64,000 nt of DNA, from assembly GCA_947568835.1 (NCBI GenBank), contig OX387608.1:14980001-15044000 (forward strand). Direction: 5' to 3'. Below, one piece after another: positions 1 through 33,510 of this stretch (position 1 is the first letter of the stretch; every line of letters starts with the position of its first letter). The position numbers and the translations under genes are program-made. The notes beneath the pieces are model-generated. The model was not told where the DNA came from. It saw nothing but the letters and a program-made list of their open reading frames with translations, and did no database searches. This DNA comes from Protonemura montana (lineage: Eukaryota > Arthropoda > Insecta > Plecoptera > Nemouridae).

Positions 1-390
1 GTGGACTGCGTACACCCGCGTGCATTGACCACTACATCACTGGGTGGACTGCGTACACCCGCGTGCATTGACCACTAAATCACTGGGTGGACTGCGTACA
101 CCCGCGTGCATTGACCACTACATCACTGGGTGGACTGCGTACACCTGCGTGCATTGACCACTACATCACTGGGTGGACTGCGTACACCCGCGTGCATTGA
201 CCACTACATCACTGGGTGGACTGCGTACACCCGCGTGCATTGACCACTACATCACTGGGTGGACTGCGTACACCCGCGTGCATTGACCACTACATCACTG
301 GGTGGACTGGGTACACCTGCGTGCATTGACCACTACATCACTGGGTGGACTGCGTACACCAGCGTGCATTGACCACTACACCACTGGAAA
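1..390. repeat. 43-bp satellite made of hAT transposon ends
   Basis: About nine head-to-tail copies of a 43-bp unit, with rare substitutions; the array starts before the window. Read on the minus strand each unit begins CAGTGATGTAGTGGTCAATG and matches the first 43 bases of the hAT element at 12510 with one mismatch. The last unit ends in ACTACACCACTG at 387, the usual end of these elements. So this is a tandemly amplified transposon terminus, not a coding array. Confidence 0.9.
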
Positions 391-1294
391 TCCGCTGATA
401 TAATAATAAATAAACCTGAACACAAAACATATTTGTCACAAAATTTCCGTGAAAGTTTAATCACCACTATATGAAATTCGCCAACTCGTCCGAAAGTACA
501 GCTAGCACACTCTGGTAACCCAGCCACAGCCCACCATGCCTTCAACCCACGGTCCTCCGTGCAAACTTGCAACCGCATTCTGTCTCCAATACAACCAGCA
601 ACCGTTCATAATACAATCATTTTCGCAGCAGAATGAATTACCTGCGTGGTGTCCGCTCAGAACATGGCCGCTATCAGCACGCCAGGCAATTGTTTCTTTC
701 CAAAGAGTCCAGTTATTGCGTTTAACGGCGTCATCGTTCATTGCCTGGCTCGCTTGTTCTCATAGCTATTGACCGGTGCCACAGTCGTCGCGTCGTCTTA
801 ATCTGAGATGCTTTGATAGGATACTTTTAGGGAGGCTAGGTAGTTGGTGAAATTTGGAATGCTGTAAAATCGTGGTGACGGTGACTGGAGATTTTAGCCG
901 GAACCGGAACCGGAACCACACGCAAACGAAGGCGAGTGCGGTGCCATGACAGGGGTTTTTCTGCGGAATTTTCCCGTAGATATTTTACAAAGAAGTTGTC
1001 TATAGAAAATAATAAAAAAACGTAACCAACGCCAAGCAACGAGACTGAGCTCAGACAAGATCCTAAAACATTTCATCCCTACATACGAATATGGTCTTAT
1101 GAGAGTTAAAAAACTAATGTCTACTTTTTGCTAACTTTGCACAACTTTTTGAAAAATAAAATTTGTGAATTGGTTAAGCTTTATCAAACTATTTTCCAAT
1201 GCATCGTTAAATGTGCTAGCTTCTTTATCACAGGTGAAAGCTCGACTTGGTATTTCAATCCTGCAAAATATTTTTATGTACCATATTATGTTTA
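391..1294. other. Intergenic, no gene seen
   Basis: Short open frames on both strands only, with no domain and no convincing splice structure. A small CCGGAA repeat lies near 898-916. Confidence 0.5.
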
Positions 1295-1615
1295 CCCGGT
1301 TCTCGTGAGATCACCGAAGTTAAGCAACACTGCGCTGAGTCGGGTATTAGATGGGTGACCATCATACACATGAACAGTTCTGTTCTTGATGTCAGTATAA
1401 ATTCATTTATCTTGCTTATCCTCTCAACAGAACTGATTTGTAGAAGTCCCAATGCATTGTACTGTCATTCAAAAGCTAAGTTAACACAGTTGTTTCACCG
1501 GGAAAAGACTACGTACCATCACCGGATTGCCCCTCCTCCCTTGTAGTTAAAGTTAGGTTCATCAAATAACCCACTCATTCATCGACGCCAATAGACCAGT
1601 TCCACGGGGCCCGTT
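1295..1615 (+). mobile_element. 5S-rRNA-derived SINE
   Basis: The head (about 1295-1395) resembles the internal promoter half of invertebrate 5S rRNA: GGTTCTCG, GATCACCGAAGTTAAGCAAC, then GATGGGTGACC. A diverged body and a tail shared with the other copies in this window follow. This is the SINE3 type, in which a 5S gene supplies the pol III promoter. Confidence 0.8.
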
Positions 1616-1659
1616 ATCACAGCAGAATGACGATAAAGCAACAATTGAATCAACCAAAC

Positions 1660-2030
1660 CTGTAAGAAAAACTATTTGAACTGGCTTTTGAATGCTAAGT
1701 AAAGGGCTACTAAACCCAGGGCTACTAGCCCATTACTTAGCATTCAAAACCCAGTTCAAATAGTTTTTCTTAAAACTAGTGCTATGGATAAATCAAGTAG
1801 ACATGAGTCTAAAAACCATCACAACCAAACCTGTGTTTCCTAAAAAGATGAGAGCATTATGGATTTTAGACTCATATCTACTTGATTTATTCTTCACACT
1901 AGTTTTAATAAAAACTATTTGACTGCTCCAATCCTTGAAGAAGTAACTAGTACATGTTACGAAACGTCGGGAAATTTAGCGGTCCTTTATTTAGCATTCA
2001 AAACCCATTTCAAATAGTTTGTGTTAAAAC
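1660..2030. mobile_element. MITE-like element, family R1
   Basis: Arms containing AAAACTATTTGAACTGG and TTTTGAATGCTAAGTAAAGG recur in inverted orientation at the two ends, and an inner inverted segment carries TAGACTCATRTCTACTTGAT. The same sequence recurs at 7010, 15881 and 55290, so this is a dispersed non-coding family. No transposase is seen. Confidence 0.65.
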
Positions 2031-2344
2031 ATGAGAGCATTTTCTACAGTTTAGGCTCCTTTTTGATGCAACGGTCATCTAGATCCGTCGTGGACATTAT
2101 GCAGATTGAGAACAAAGGCAATCAATTTCCTCTCCGGCTGATGAACCGCTGGTCCATCGTCTTCAGCCTCTCGAGTCGCCGCCGCATCTTGTCGGCATCT
2201 TGGTTCGCTTCAAGATTGCCGTGAGTCACGTGACTCCACGTGAGTCATGCAACGGTTCTGTGATTCGTCCTGGGATTGCAGATCGCCGCGACTTACCACG
2301 AATCCCGGATCGGCTAGCGAGAGTTGACTGCTCAGAAGCTATCC
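2031..2344. other. Spacer, no gene seen
   Basis: A moderately GC-rich stretch with only short open frames and no recognisable feature. Confidence 0.4.
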
Positions 2345-2770
2345 TGGTCGCCTTATGTTATTATTATTATTTGTGGTGTTTAACGACGCACTGTTTTGAC
2401 ATCTGGCCATGCGGCACTGGTCTAATGGCGTCGGTGAATGAGTGCGTGATGATGATGATGATGATGAACCTAACCTAGCCTTAAAGGGACTCCGAGAAAC
2501 CCTGTGCCGGCACGTAGCCTACTCCTGTCGAAGACCAAGGGGACCACTGGCTTAAGGTTCCTTCCGAAGGACGGTATCGAACAGCAGGATTTCTCCACAA
2601 ATCCATGCTGTCGAGAGGTTGATAAGCAAGGCGAATGAAGTTGCTGTACTAACTTTCATACCTCCAATCTCTCTCTTGAACAGAACTGGTCATGTGTATG
2701 ATGGTCACCCATTCAATACCTGACTCAGCGCAGTGTTGCTTAACTTCGGTGATCTAACGAGAACCGGTGT
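2345..2770 (-). mobile_element. 5S-derived SINE, full length
   Basis: Near-complete minus-strand copy. The 5S-like head is at 2690-2770 and the tail at 2345-2470 ends in (GAT)n next to the conserved end GTTTAACGACGCACTG. It faces the plus-strand copy at 2873 head to head with about 100 bp between them. Confidence 0.85.
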
Positions 2771-2872
2771 TTCCAACAAGATAAACCGTTCGGTGTTGCC
2801 TTATGAGAGGGAAGCCAGTAAATAGAGGTGTGTTTCGAATTTTTACCGAACGGTTTGGTGCGTTGTAATCAC

Positions 2873-3270
2873 TGGTTCTCGTTAGATCACCGAAGTTAAG
2901 CAACACTGCGCTGGGTCAGGTATTGGGTGGGTGACCATCATACACTTGACCAGTTCTGTTCGGGAGAGAGGTTGGAGGGATGAAAGTTAGTACAGCAACT
3001 TCACTCGCCTTGCTTATCAACCTCTCGACAGCATAGATTTGTGGAGGAATCCTGCTGTTCGAGTTGTACCGTCCTTCGGAATAGACTTGGTGCTCTTAGG
3101 CAGGAGTATGGCAATGGGCCAGCACCGGATTTCCCCTACTTCCTTCTAGTCTAGGTTAGGTTCATCAACACCATCATCATCATCATCATCTACTCATTCA
3201 CCGAAGTCATTAGACTTATGCCGCAGGTTCAGTCCAGTAGTAAAAACAGTGCGTCGTTAAACACACACAT
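2873..3270 (+). mobile_element. 5S-derived SINE, full length
   Basis: Plus-strand copy with head GGTTCTCGTTAGATCACCGA, body CTTGCTTATCAACCTCTCGA, a (CAT)n run at 3170-3190 and end CAGTGCGTCGTTAAACAC. With the previous element it forms a roughly 0.9-kb inverted repeat. Confidence 0.85.
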
Positions 3271-4587
3271 CTTTGAGGATATGTGCAACATTTTGAAAAA
3301 TTAATAACTGAGATCGTCAGCTGTGTTCAACGAATGCCGAACTTTAAGAGGCTGAATTTATTGAAGGATATAAATAATTTTGGTTCAAATTACGTCCATG
3401 TTTTAATTTTTTTAATGAGTAGCGAATTGGTAAAGTTTGGTATTCCCCCATATTCTAATTTTTGTGATATTTGTGATTTTTTGTGATATAGCGTTTCATG
3501 CCCTCGATAATATCTTCACAACAGCCAATTTATTTAAGCTTAAAAAACACAAAAACAATTAAATTCAAATGATTACATGTCTAGCGACTTCTGTTAACCT
3601 TGCTTTTAAAACACCTTGTTTCATAATTTGTAAGATGAGATCCGAGAGAATAAATAAAAATGTTAAATCATGTTAAAAATGGATAAATCAAGTAGATATG
3701 AGTCTTAAAACCATCATAAATAAAAATGTTTCTCACTACTTTTTCTGGCATTGTGTGGTCCGATTGCCCACGCAATTACAGTCACCTGATATTGGAGCTG
3801 ACCGATCACTCATATTTTGAGAATTTTTCACAGGACATTCTATTTGAGTCTCTTTCTAAAGATCAAATATTTTCTTACCAAAATACATTTTGGTTAGTGG
3901 TTAATAATCCACCGCACAACTCTGAAATGCTATCTCTGGCATGATATTTGGACAAGAATGCTCAACTCTCCCAAAGATCTACGCCAATAGGAACTCTTAA
4001 TTTCTGGAGTGCCCATGATAGCATGATCGGAGTTCGTTATCGCTTACATGATTGTAAGACATAAAAAGATCATTCTTCATCTCAAATTTTCGCCCATTTT
4101 TACCGATATCAAGAAACATATCTGTCATTTCAGAAAACAAAACAACAAAAAATTTGAATGCCAAGAAACCGTTTGAAAAATCCCAGTTACATCACGATCT
4201 GCATACGAAAAGTACGTTTTCGAGGAACCTCAAAACGCACTAATAAATTCAAAACAGTTCAACCACAAACTCATGTCATGTTATTGTACGATGGACCTCA
4301 AAAAAAGCGATGGCACAAATTATAGGTTGCCTAAAAAGTGTTGCAAAAAGGTGATAGATACGAGATGGCATCTCGATTGCTTGGCCCTGAACGGTGGTCA
4401 GTCGAGCGACGCCGTGGTCAACATGGTGCGATGGTAACTGCATCGAGATGACCTAGCCAAGGCCGGAAGACAACACAAGATCAACCAACCAGTCTTTGCA
4501 TTGTCGATGATGGTCTTCATAAGGATTTTCAACAATCTGTTGAATGAAGCTCTGTTTTGACAAAGGACCGTGTAGTGCATGGGTTGG
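3271..4587. other. Intergenic; one MITE end fragment
   Basis: AT-rich. A fragment of the R1 MITE end lies at about 3665-3722 (GGATAAATCAAGTAGATATG). The open frames at 3283 and 3726 (67 and 72 codons) have no recognisable similarity or splice context. Confidence 0.5.
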
Positions 4588-4945
4588 TACTTTGGTGATG
4601 ATGATTGACCTAGCCTAGATTTGAAGGGAGGATAAGAAACCAGGTGCTAAAACCTGGCTGAAAGTCCTTTCCGAATGTCGGTACGAATCGAATACCGGGA
4701 TTCCTCCACAAATATATGCTGTCAAGAGGTTTATAAGCAAGGCAATTGAAATTGTGCTAACTTTCATCCCTCCAAACTCTTTCCCGAACAGAACTGGTCA
4801 TGTGTATGATGGTCACCCATCTAATTGACTCAGCGCAGTGTTGATTAACTTTCATCCCTCCAACCTCTCTCCCAAACAGAACTAGTCATGTGTATGATGG
4901 TCACCCATCCAATACCTGACCCAGAGCCGTGTTGCTTAACATCAA
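4588..4945 (-). mobile_element. 5S-derived SINE with doubled head
   Basis: Minus-strand copy. The 5S-like head occurs twice in direct order (about 4770-4850 and 4855-4945), joined at the short sequence TTAACTTTCATCCCTCCAA. Body and tail are more diverged than in other copies. Confidence 0.75.
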
Positions 4946-5969
4946 AACTTTCTGTGAGGTGTGGGTTTTGAACTGAGCGTGAAGCTTACCAGCCCGTTGC
5001 ACAGTTTTAAGTTTGAACATTGACATTGCTTAACATTTCGGTCTGGTCGTTGAACTTTTTTCTGAAGATGAACAAGAAATTTCTGAAATTGGACTACGCT
5101 ACATCATTTTCCAACATGTAGCACGAATTTCCATTACTTTAAATACTAATTAGGTCTCACAGAAATCTCGCAGCCAGGTGTTTTTAAGCGTCATGTTGGA
5201 ATAGGGTTTTAAAGAGTGGTCCCTGCATTGCGAACAGAATAAATAATAGGAAAAAACGCAATAAGAGAAATGTTTCATGCTGGAAAATCTATTTATGTGC
5301 CGACATCTGTGAGTGGAGGTACCAAACTAAATTCCTACTGAGCCATTTGTTACCATAAGAGCTACTGGAAACCAATTAGATAACACAGATGGCTTTGATA
5401 TGGTATCTTCACGGACTTAACTGTCAGTCAGTGTTTTACCTTGAACATAATAAAGATAAATAACCAAAATTCAAATTTACCAGAATTTATTTGAATGCGT
5501 TTCTTGATAACGAAGCCACCCACGAACACGCGATAAAACGCGAATCATGATCAAACATGATCATGTTTTTGTTTAGTTCTGCGTAGCGAAAGCACGGCAT
5601 GTCGGAAGTGCGAACCGCCTCTACGATCTGAGACCAGTGATTTGCGCTGTGCATTTTACTCTTGACGGACGGAAACGATCTGCTATCTTGATAGCTCGCA
5701 AATCGCCGACCTCTGTCGCTTCCGTGGAGAGATGGGACCTTCGCCCTTCTCGGGTCTAACGACGTCTTTCAATTGCCTTGGATACTGAATCATTATAATT
5801 TCATACAATCGGATAACACGATGCAGGGTATAAGTACTGGTTTTGTTTTTTCAAATCGATATTCGGAGAAAAACTATGGGACCTTGGCGAATGATATCTT
5901 TGGACGAGAACGCGGGACGCGGTCCAAAACGATGGTTTTATTTATGAAAATATTCGCATAAACTTGACC
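4946..5969. other. Intergenic, no gene seen
   Basis: Nothing recognised. A GC-richer patch at 5570-5770 has no open frame worth calling. Confidence 0.4.
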
Positions 5970-6660
5970 AAACGGATTGGTGTGTTGAAAACACCTGTTC
6001 TCGTTAGATCACCGAAGTTAAGCAACACTGCGCGGGGCTAGGTATTGGTCGGGTGATCATCATTTTCATGACTCGTTCAGTTTGGGAGAGTGTTTGGAGG
6101 GATTGATAAAGAAGATACAACTATAAGGATGAAATCTTATTTAAATTTTAAACGCTTGCAATGCGCGGGGTTTTTATTATAAACAACACTTTAACTGTCT
6201 CAAAAATTGATGCTCAAACGGGGACACGAACCCCGATCTCCACCTATCGCGGGTGTTGCTCTAACCAATTGAGCTATTTAGACACTGGCTTTTTGAGACG
6301 TTTCTAGTGTATTTGATGAGAATGACAGTTCTCCAAGGAGTAGAACCAAGAGGCTGTGAATACTCAGTCACTCTGATTCTATAGTGACGCTATATCACGT
6401 CCCAACGTGGTCCCAACCTGTCAATCTCGACTAACTACAATTTGACGTTGGATTTGTTGATGTATTAGGATGAAATCTTATTTAAATTGCAAACGCTACA
6501 ACAACAACTTCAACAACAACTTCAACAACTTCAACAACTTCACTCGCCAATTACTAATCATAATCAATATCTTGGCAGCATGGATTTGTGGAGGAATACC
6601 ATTGTTAAATTCCCTCCCTTGCCTTCCCGTGGTCCTCTTGACTTCCCGTAGGTGTGATAG
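5970..6660 (+). mobile_element. 5S-derived SINE split by a second SINE
   Basis: The 5S-like head (5985-6110) is separated from its body, which resumes near 6533 with AACTTCACTCGCC and GCATGGATTTGTGGAGGAAT. The interval is filled by the tRNA-derived SINE at 6122-6500. The nesting shows that the tRNA-SINE inserted later than the 5S-SINE. Confidence 0.75.
6122..6500 (-). mobile_element. tRNA-derived SINE with terminal direct repeats
   Basis: A tRNA-like head sits in the middle on the minus strand (about 6212-6285), with box B GGTTCGTGTCC and a box A resembling TAGCTCAATTGGTTAGAGCA. Both element ends carry AGGATGAAATCTTATTTAAA in the same orientation (6127 and 6469), so the unit is bounded by direct repeats of about 30 bp. 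Related copies are at 14919, 20582, 49085 and 49735. Confidence 0.8.
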
Positions 6661-8301
6661 TTGAGTTGATAAAGATATAAGTATATGTGATTTAGCTTCA
6701 TATGTGGTAAGTAGAGAGACTAGGTAACAATCTCAAGTTGTGTTGTTCTTAAATTCTTTGGCTTATTTAAATATTCACAATTAAATGTCCCTAATTTATT
6801 GTCAATTTTCTACTTCAGCGTTTTTTTGTAATGGATCGTAACAAGGAATTCGCGGCCGGTTTGTGGACCAACGTCACACTTCCCCAGGCTGGACACTTGT
6901 GCCAGCCAATTCAGTGCGATTGTTCGAAATGCAGCAGGTACTTTTTAATAACTTTCAGTAGGCACGGCAGTACAAATTTTTCGAAATTCATCATAAAGAG
7001 TATTTCTTTTTGACAAAAACTATTTCAACTGGGTTTTGAATTTGCTAAGTAAAGGACAACTAAATTTCCCGTAGTTTCGCAACATATACCTGTTACTTCT
7101 TCAGAGGTTTGAGCAGTCCTGACAATTTTCCGATAACAAAAGAACCACATAAAATTATAACAATTACTAAGTTCAAGCTTCCTAAATGCATCTAAATAAA
7201 ATAATTAGGGTCAATAACTCAAAAACTAATGTATTATGTATTTTCTGAAATAAAATCCCGAACAAATTGGCGTTTTTTACTAACCAACCAATTATGTGTA
7301 TGGAAAAAACGCCAATTTTTCGAGGTTGTCCTTCATTATGTGATACAATCAAAATTTCCTTATTCATTACTTTTAGTTCTTAATCCACCTATCCAAATAT
7401 TTTCTTCTGGATTCTTTGTGCTGATTTCTGCCTCCTCACTGATATTCTCTATTCCATTTTTCTCTTGTAAAATTGTTCTTTTACTTCTATAATAATAAAA
7501 AAATACTTCTTTTTCCCAATTTCAGTACAATTTTTGAAAAATCTAGTACAAAAAGGTTGATTTCTCTTTGTTCTTTGAACACACCTACACACACAACACT
7601 GAAATGTTGCTTAGAGTGGGAAAATAACAGATATCGAGACCATGTGACACTTAAACATAAATATTTCAGACTTATCTCAATAAATAACAGCGTGTTATTC
7701 ATAACCAATATTGACGACCTGTTATTGTTTCATGAAAGCAATGCACCACCTCAGAGAAAAGAATGGGTCAGTTTTCTCTAAGGTATTCCACACACTCAAC
7801 GATGGTACCACAAAGCTAACATAACCCCAGAATCGCTGCTTCAACAAGCAAGAATGATTCGTATATTTCGTTATTTCCTCACAATCAAAGTATCCTAATT
7901 TTGAAGAATGTATTATGAATCAGTTTTTCTAATACAAACCTTACGGTGGTCAGATTTTCCTGTTGTAAGGGCTCCAAAGAAGTCCATTTCCAGCTCCATG
8001 CCAACTCCAATTGCCAATCACTCATTTCCCGTGTTTTATGTATGTATGTATGTAATATTTTTATTTAGCAGATGCTATTTTGCAATACAATCGTTAGCCT
8101 AAACATAGTTTTTGTTTTCATTTAGATTCGAAAGATTTGAAATAGAACCGAAAGTAGTACAATTTTACACCGCCAGGCCTTACACTTGCGTTAAGTGGTA
8201 CGGGAACGCATTTTACCTTTGTTTGCCGCCAACCTGAAACTCACAGTGGTTTTACGTATTTGTGCATTTTTGTTAAATCTCGCGTGCACGAATTTTCGAA
8301 A
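6661..8301. other. Intergenic; possible orphan exon and a MITE fragment
   Basis: A short open frame from ATG 6831 to an AGCAG/gtactt donor near 6938 follows a CTACTTCAG acceptor-like site. It reads MDRNKEFAAGLWTNV.. and ends in a Cys-rich tail (CDCSKCS). I do not recognise it and found no partner exon. An R1 MITE fragment lies at 7010-7165. The rest is AT-rich with nothing seen. Confidence 0.35.
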
Positions 8302-30371
<22,070 letters not shown>

Positions 30372-30379
30372 TAGACGAC

Positions 30380-31200
30380 CGCTGGCAGCTATCGTTTTTC
30401 TCGAGAGGAAAATCTCTTCTGCGTTAATTCCAAGCTTTACGTTGGGTTTCTTCGTCTTGAGGCGGTCTAGAAAAGGGAGTTTGCCTCTGACTTGGGTCAA
30501 GCGCCGAGATCTTGCAGACGACTGACAAAGTGGGCCAAGTTCTTTACTTATGACTTCACCTATTCTGCTAGCAGCTGCAGCAGTTTGGCAAGATGTCTTG
30601 CTAGAGCTTGAGTTGGTGAGCCCTATGCGCTTACTATTGGGCAAAGTGGCACGTCGGTCTTGTGGATTTACTACGAGGTATTCATAACAGATGCTCATGT
30701 AGCCTGATGTTATTCTAGGTTTCGATGCCTATGGAGGAGGCGAAGATGAACTTATGCGTTTTCTTTTCGAGGAAATGGGTAGGGTCTTTGTTTATCGAAG
30801 TATGTGCCAGGTTTTTTAAGAGGGTTTTTACTTTCAGATGTTCAGACTAGTCTAGGACGGTGGCGTTACCTTTGTCATCTTGAAGAACGTCTTTTTTTTA
30901 GACAGTTCTTTTATTGCGTCATATTCGGATAGGGGGAAGGTTTGGCTTTCTGGAGGATGGTTTCTACTTCTTGCTGTATTTCTTCCGCGAGGATGGTGGG
31001 ACTTCTTACCCTGACTTGTAATACCCAGATGATATTTTTACAACTGCAAAGTTGTGCCCCTTGGCAGATCAAAATCATAAAAAAGTCTTCTAAGAGGACA
31101 TTTAATTTAGGATTAAAGCTAATCCGGCTGTCAGACTTTACGTGGCTAAGCAGAATATTGAATTTTCTCACAGTGCATGATTGCTTTTGTTAATGGTTAT
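30380..31200 (-). mobile_element. Decayed Penelope-like element
   Basis: The minus strand, in shifting frames, reads DDKGNATVLD, CPIVSA, GSPTQALARHLAKLLQLLAE, VKNLAHFVSRLQDL, in the order of the Penelope reverse transcriptase (ADKG.., RPIVS, GSPTY.LAK, IKNS.DFV). Several stops interrupt it. It begins directly after the MDC1 stop codon on the other strand. Confidence 0.6.
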
Positions 31201-33290
31201 TGTTGAAAAAACTAAACCTGCCCTCGTTGATTTCAGCTAGCATAAAAGTGACTGTTCTAGTACCCAGTTTCGGAAAAAACGTGAAAATTTCCTGTTTGTT
31301 CGTTTGGCCCTTGACTTTAATTTGATGCTAGTCGTCTATTTTATCTCATTTATGTTTGTATTTGTATTTATTTGTTGTTTTTCCGGGCAACTTTAATAGC
31401 TGAAAGTCTTGGACCGTTTGCTTGCATTTCTTGGAGATTTTTGTTACCAGATTTCACTCTGATATTGTGGTTTTCCTGTGAATGAAAATCTCCCAACATT
31501 TGTGTCGTACTCTCTAATATTACGTTTACTTGTTGTGCGTACAGCTATCGGAGAAAATAATCTCATTTCTGCTTTAAACATGTTGTTGAGAAGCTTACCA
31601 AAATGTGGATTTGATGGTGTAACAAATGCAAATATTTTCTGGATGGAAGAATTATTTTTCTATTGAATGTTAGTGTACCTATTTTACTAAAACATTGTTT
31701 TGTTAACACAAATACCTATTACCAGTAGCCATCTACTTTCAAATATATTTAATAAAACACTGGCTGGAATTTGTAATGGTTATAATGATTGTTCTGCTGT
31801 TTCCGCTGAGAAGTTGTGAACTGGAAAAGAAATTTTTTGATCACTGTGATGATTCATGGGCTTTGTTTGGCTGTCAGAATTTTCTTCAAAGCAGAGAATT
31901 TTGTTCCAACTCGCATCACTTCCAAGGCTGGTAAAGATACAGGTGAACTTTTTTGCTCCAATGTAAGATCACAGTCTGAGGTAAAATCTCTGCAAAATAA
32001 CGCTACCATGAACCAATTGTTGATCAAATGTAAACCAAACAGTTTCAAGCGTTGGAAACACCAGGTAACATTTACAAAAATTTGGTTTTCATTTCTTTGT
32101 GCAAAAATAAAGGGTGGGGTACCTCCTTGAATTTTTCATAGAAGATACTGTATGTGACAAGCTAGAGTTTTATAATGAAAAAAATCAATAAAGCGGTGAA
32201 AGTATGATTTTTACGCAAAATCTAAATAGTCCATCGTGTTCAGGGGTGCAAACATTCCCTTCGACCATAGTATGAGTGAATCTTCAAAAATCAAGAAAAA
32301 CGTAACCATTGGTTTTTTCAATATTTTATTTAGTAGAATTTAAGTGACGGATTGTGACCCGCAAGGGGTGTCAACAGGGGTAGAATTGCAAGGAAAGTTC
32401 AGTGCACACCCCCGTTTGTGTCTCAGATTAATATAAGGGAGTTATTCTAGTTTTAATGTTTAAAATCAATATAGCGGCTAAATTATGATATTTACGCAAA
32501 TTCCAAATAGTGCAAACTACCCCTGAGACCACAGAATGGGCGAATCTTCAAAAATCAAGCAAAACGTGGGGTCCATTAATTTTTTCAATATTTTTTGAGT
32601 GGAAATTCAAGTGACCGATTTTGACCCGCGAGGGGTGTCAACAAGGGTAAAATTTCAAAGGGAGTTGAATGCACACCCCTGTTTGAACCTGCGATGGAAA
32701 CTTGCCACGTTTTTCTTGATTTCCTTTTAAGAATTCCCCGAGTTCCTTGACTCCCAACGCCTGGGCTGTAGACATTACGTAAGCGCACACGTGTACGATG
32801 GGTGGCCTACCCGTCAGAATTCACTGCTACATGTGATTTATGTATATCATGAAAGTGGAACGGAGGAGAAACGGGGCTGGGTTCGTATCCCGCTTGGTAC
32901 ACTATTTTTAAGTAAGAAACAATCGCCTACCAAGATTGTTAGAGTATTGTCTTGCAACTCTCGCCGGTCTTTGTAGCGTCCATTTGGCGGCGAGTGGAGA
33001 TCGCTCTCGTGCTCAGCGCCAGGATGCAGAGGGTCGCTGGTTCGAAGCAGGTAAGTCACATGTGTGTAAAACTGCTGGATATGTATCAATGATTACAGAG
33101 AAAACTTACATCTCTTCTAAATCTCTTCGATGGTGTACCGTGATCCCCGCCAGCTGCTTTTCAAGTACAGGTTATTTTCTCCAGTTTAGCAACACGTCTC
33201 AGTGGCCGTGACGGACGGTCGCTTCTTCATGGGGACTTCTTCATGCTATAAAGTTGTTTTCTTATAAGGAAATTAGTAAACCTAGTCAAC
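31201..33290. other. Intergenic; a diverged 260-bp direct duplication
   Basis: Two direct copies of about 255 bp at 32185-32440 and 32455-32700 share GAATCTTCAAAAATCAAG, TTTTTTCAATATTTT and GGGGTGTCAACA. A box-B-like GGTTCG occurs at 32881. No gene is recognised. Confidence 0.55.
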
Positions 33291-33299
33291 AGGGACATA

Positions 33300-33510
33300 T
33301 TGAGGATGGTATACTTTGCGAATATCCAGTCGCATCTTCTGTATGGAGTTATAGTTTGGGAGAACGCAACGCACATAAAAAGATTGTTCCCGCTGCAAAA
33401 AAAGGTGATTAGAATTATGGTGAAAGCTATCAGGAACCCGTGCGCGGAGGTATTTTACAAAGATTCAGCAAAACCATTGTTCAAAAATCTAAAAATTATG
33501 ACTTAACCAT
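33300..33510 (+). mobile_element. LINE reverse-transcriptase C-terminal fragment
   Basis: Reads VYFANIQSHLLYGVIVWENA, then FPLQKKVIRIM and KPLFKNLKIMT, the typical end of jockey/CR1-type polyproteins (Y-G-x-x-x-W, LQKK-x-x-R, PLF-x-x-L-x-I). The downstream part has decayed. Confidence 0.75.

Noticed and set aside
1295..1395. 5S rRNA gene
   Set aside because: Only the internal promoter half resembles 5S rRNA, the sequence is diverged, and a SINE body follows.
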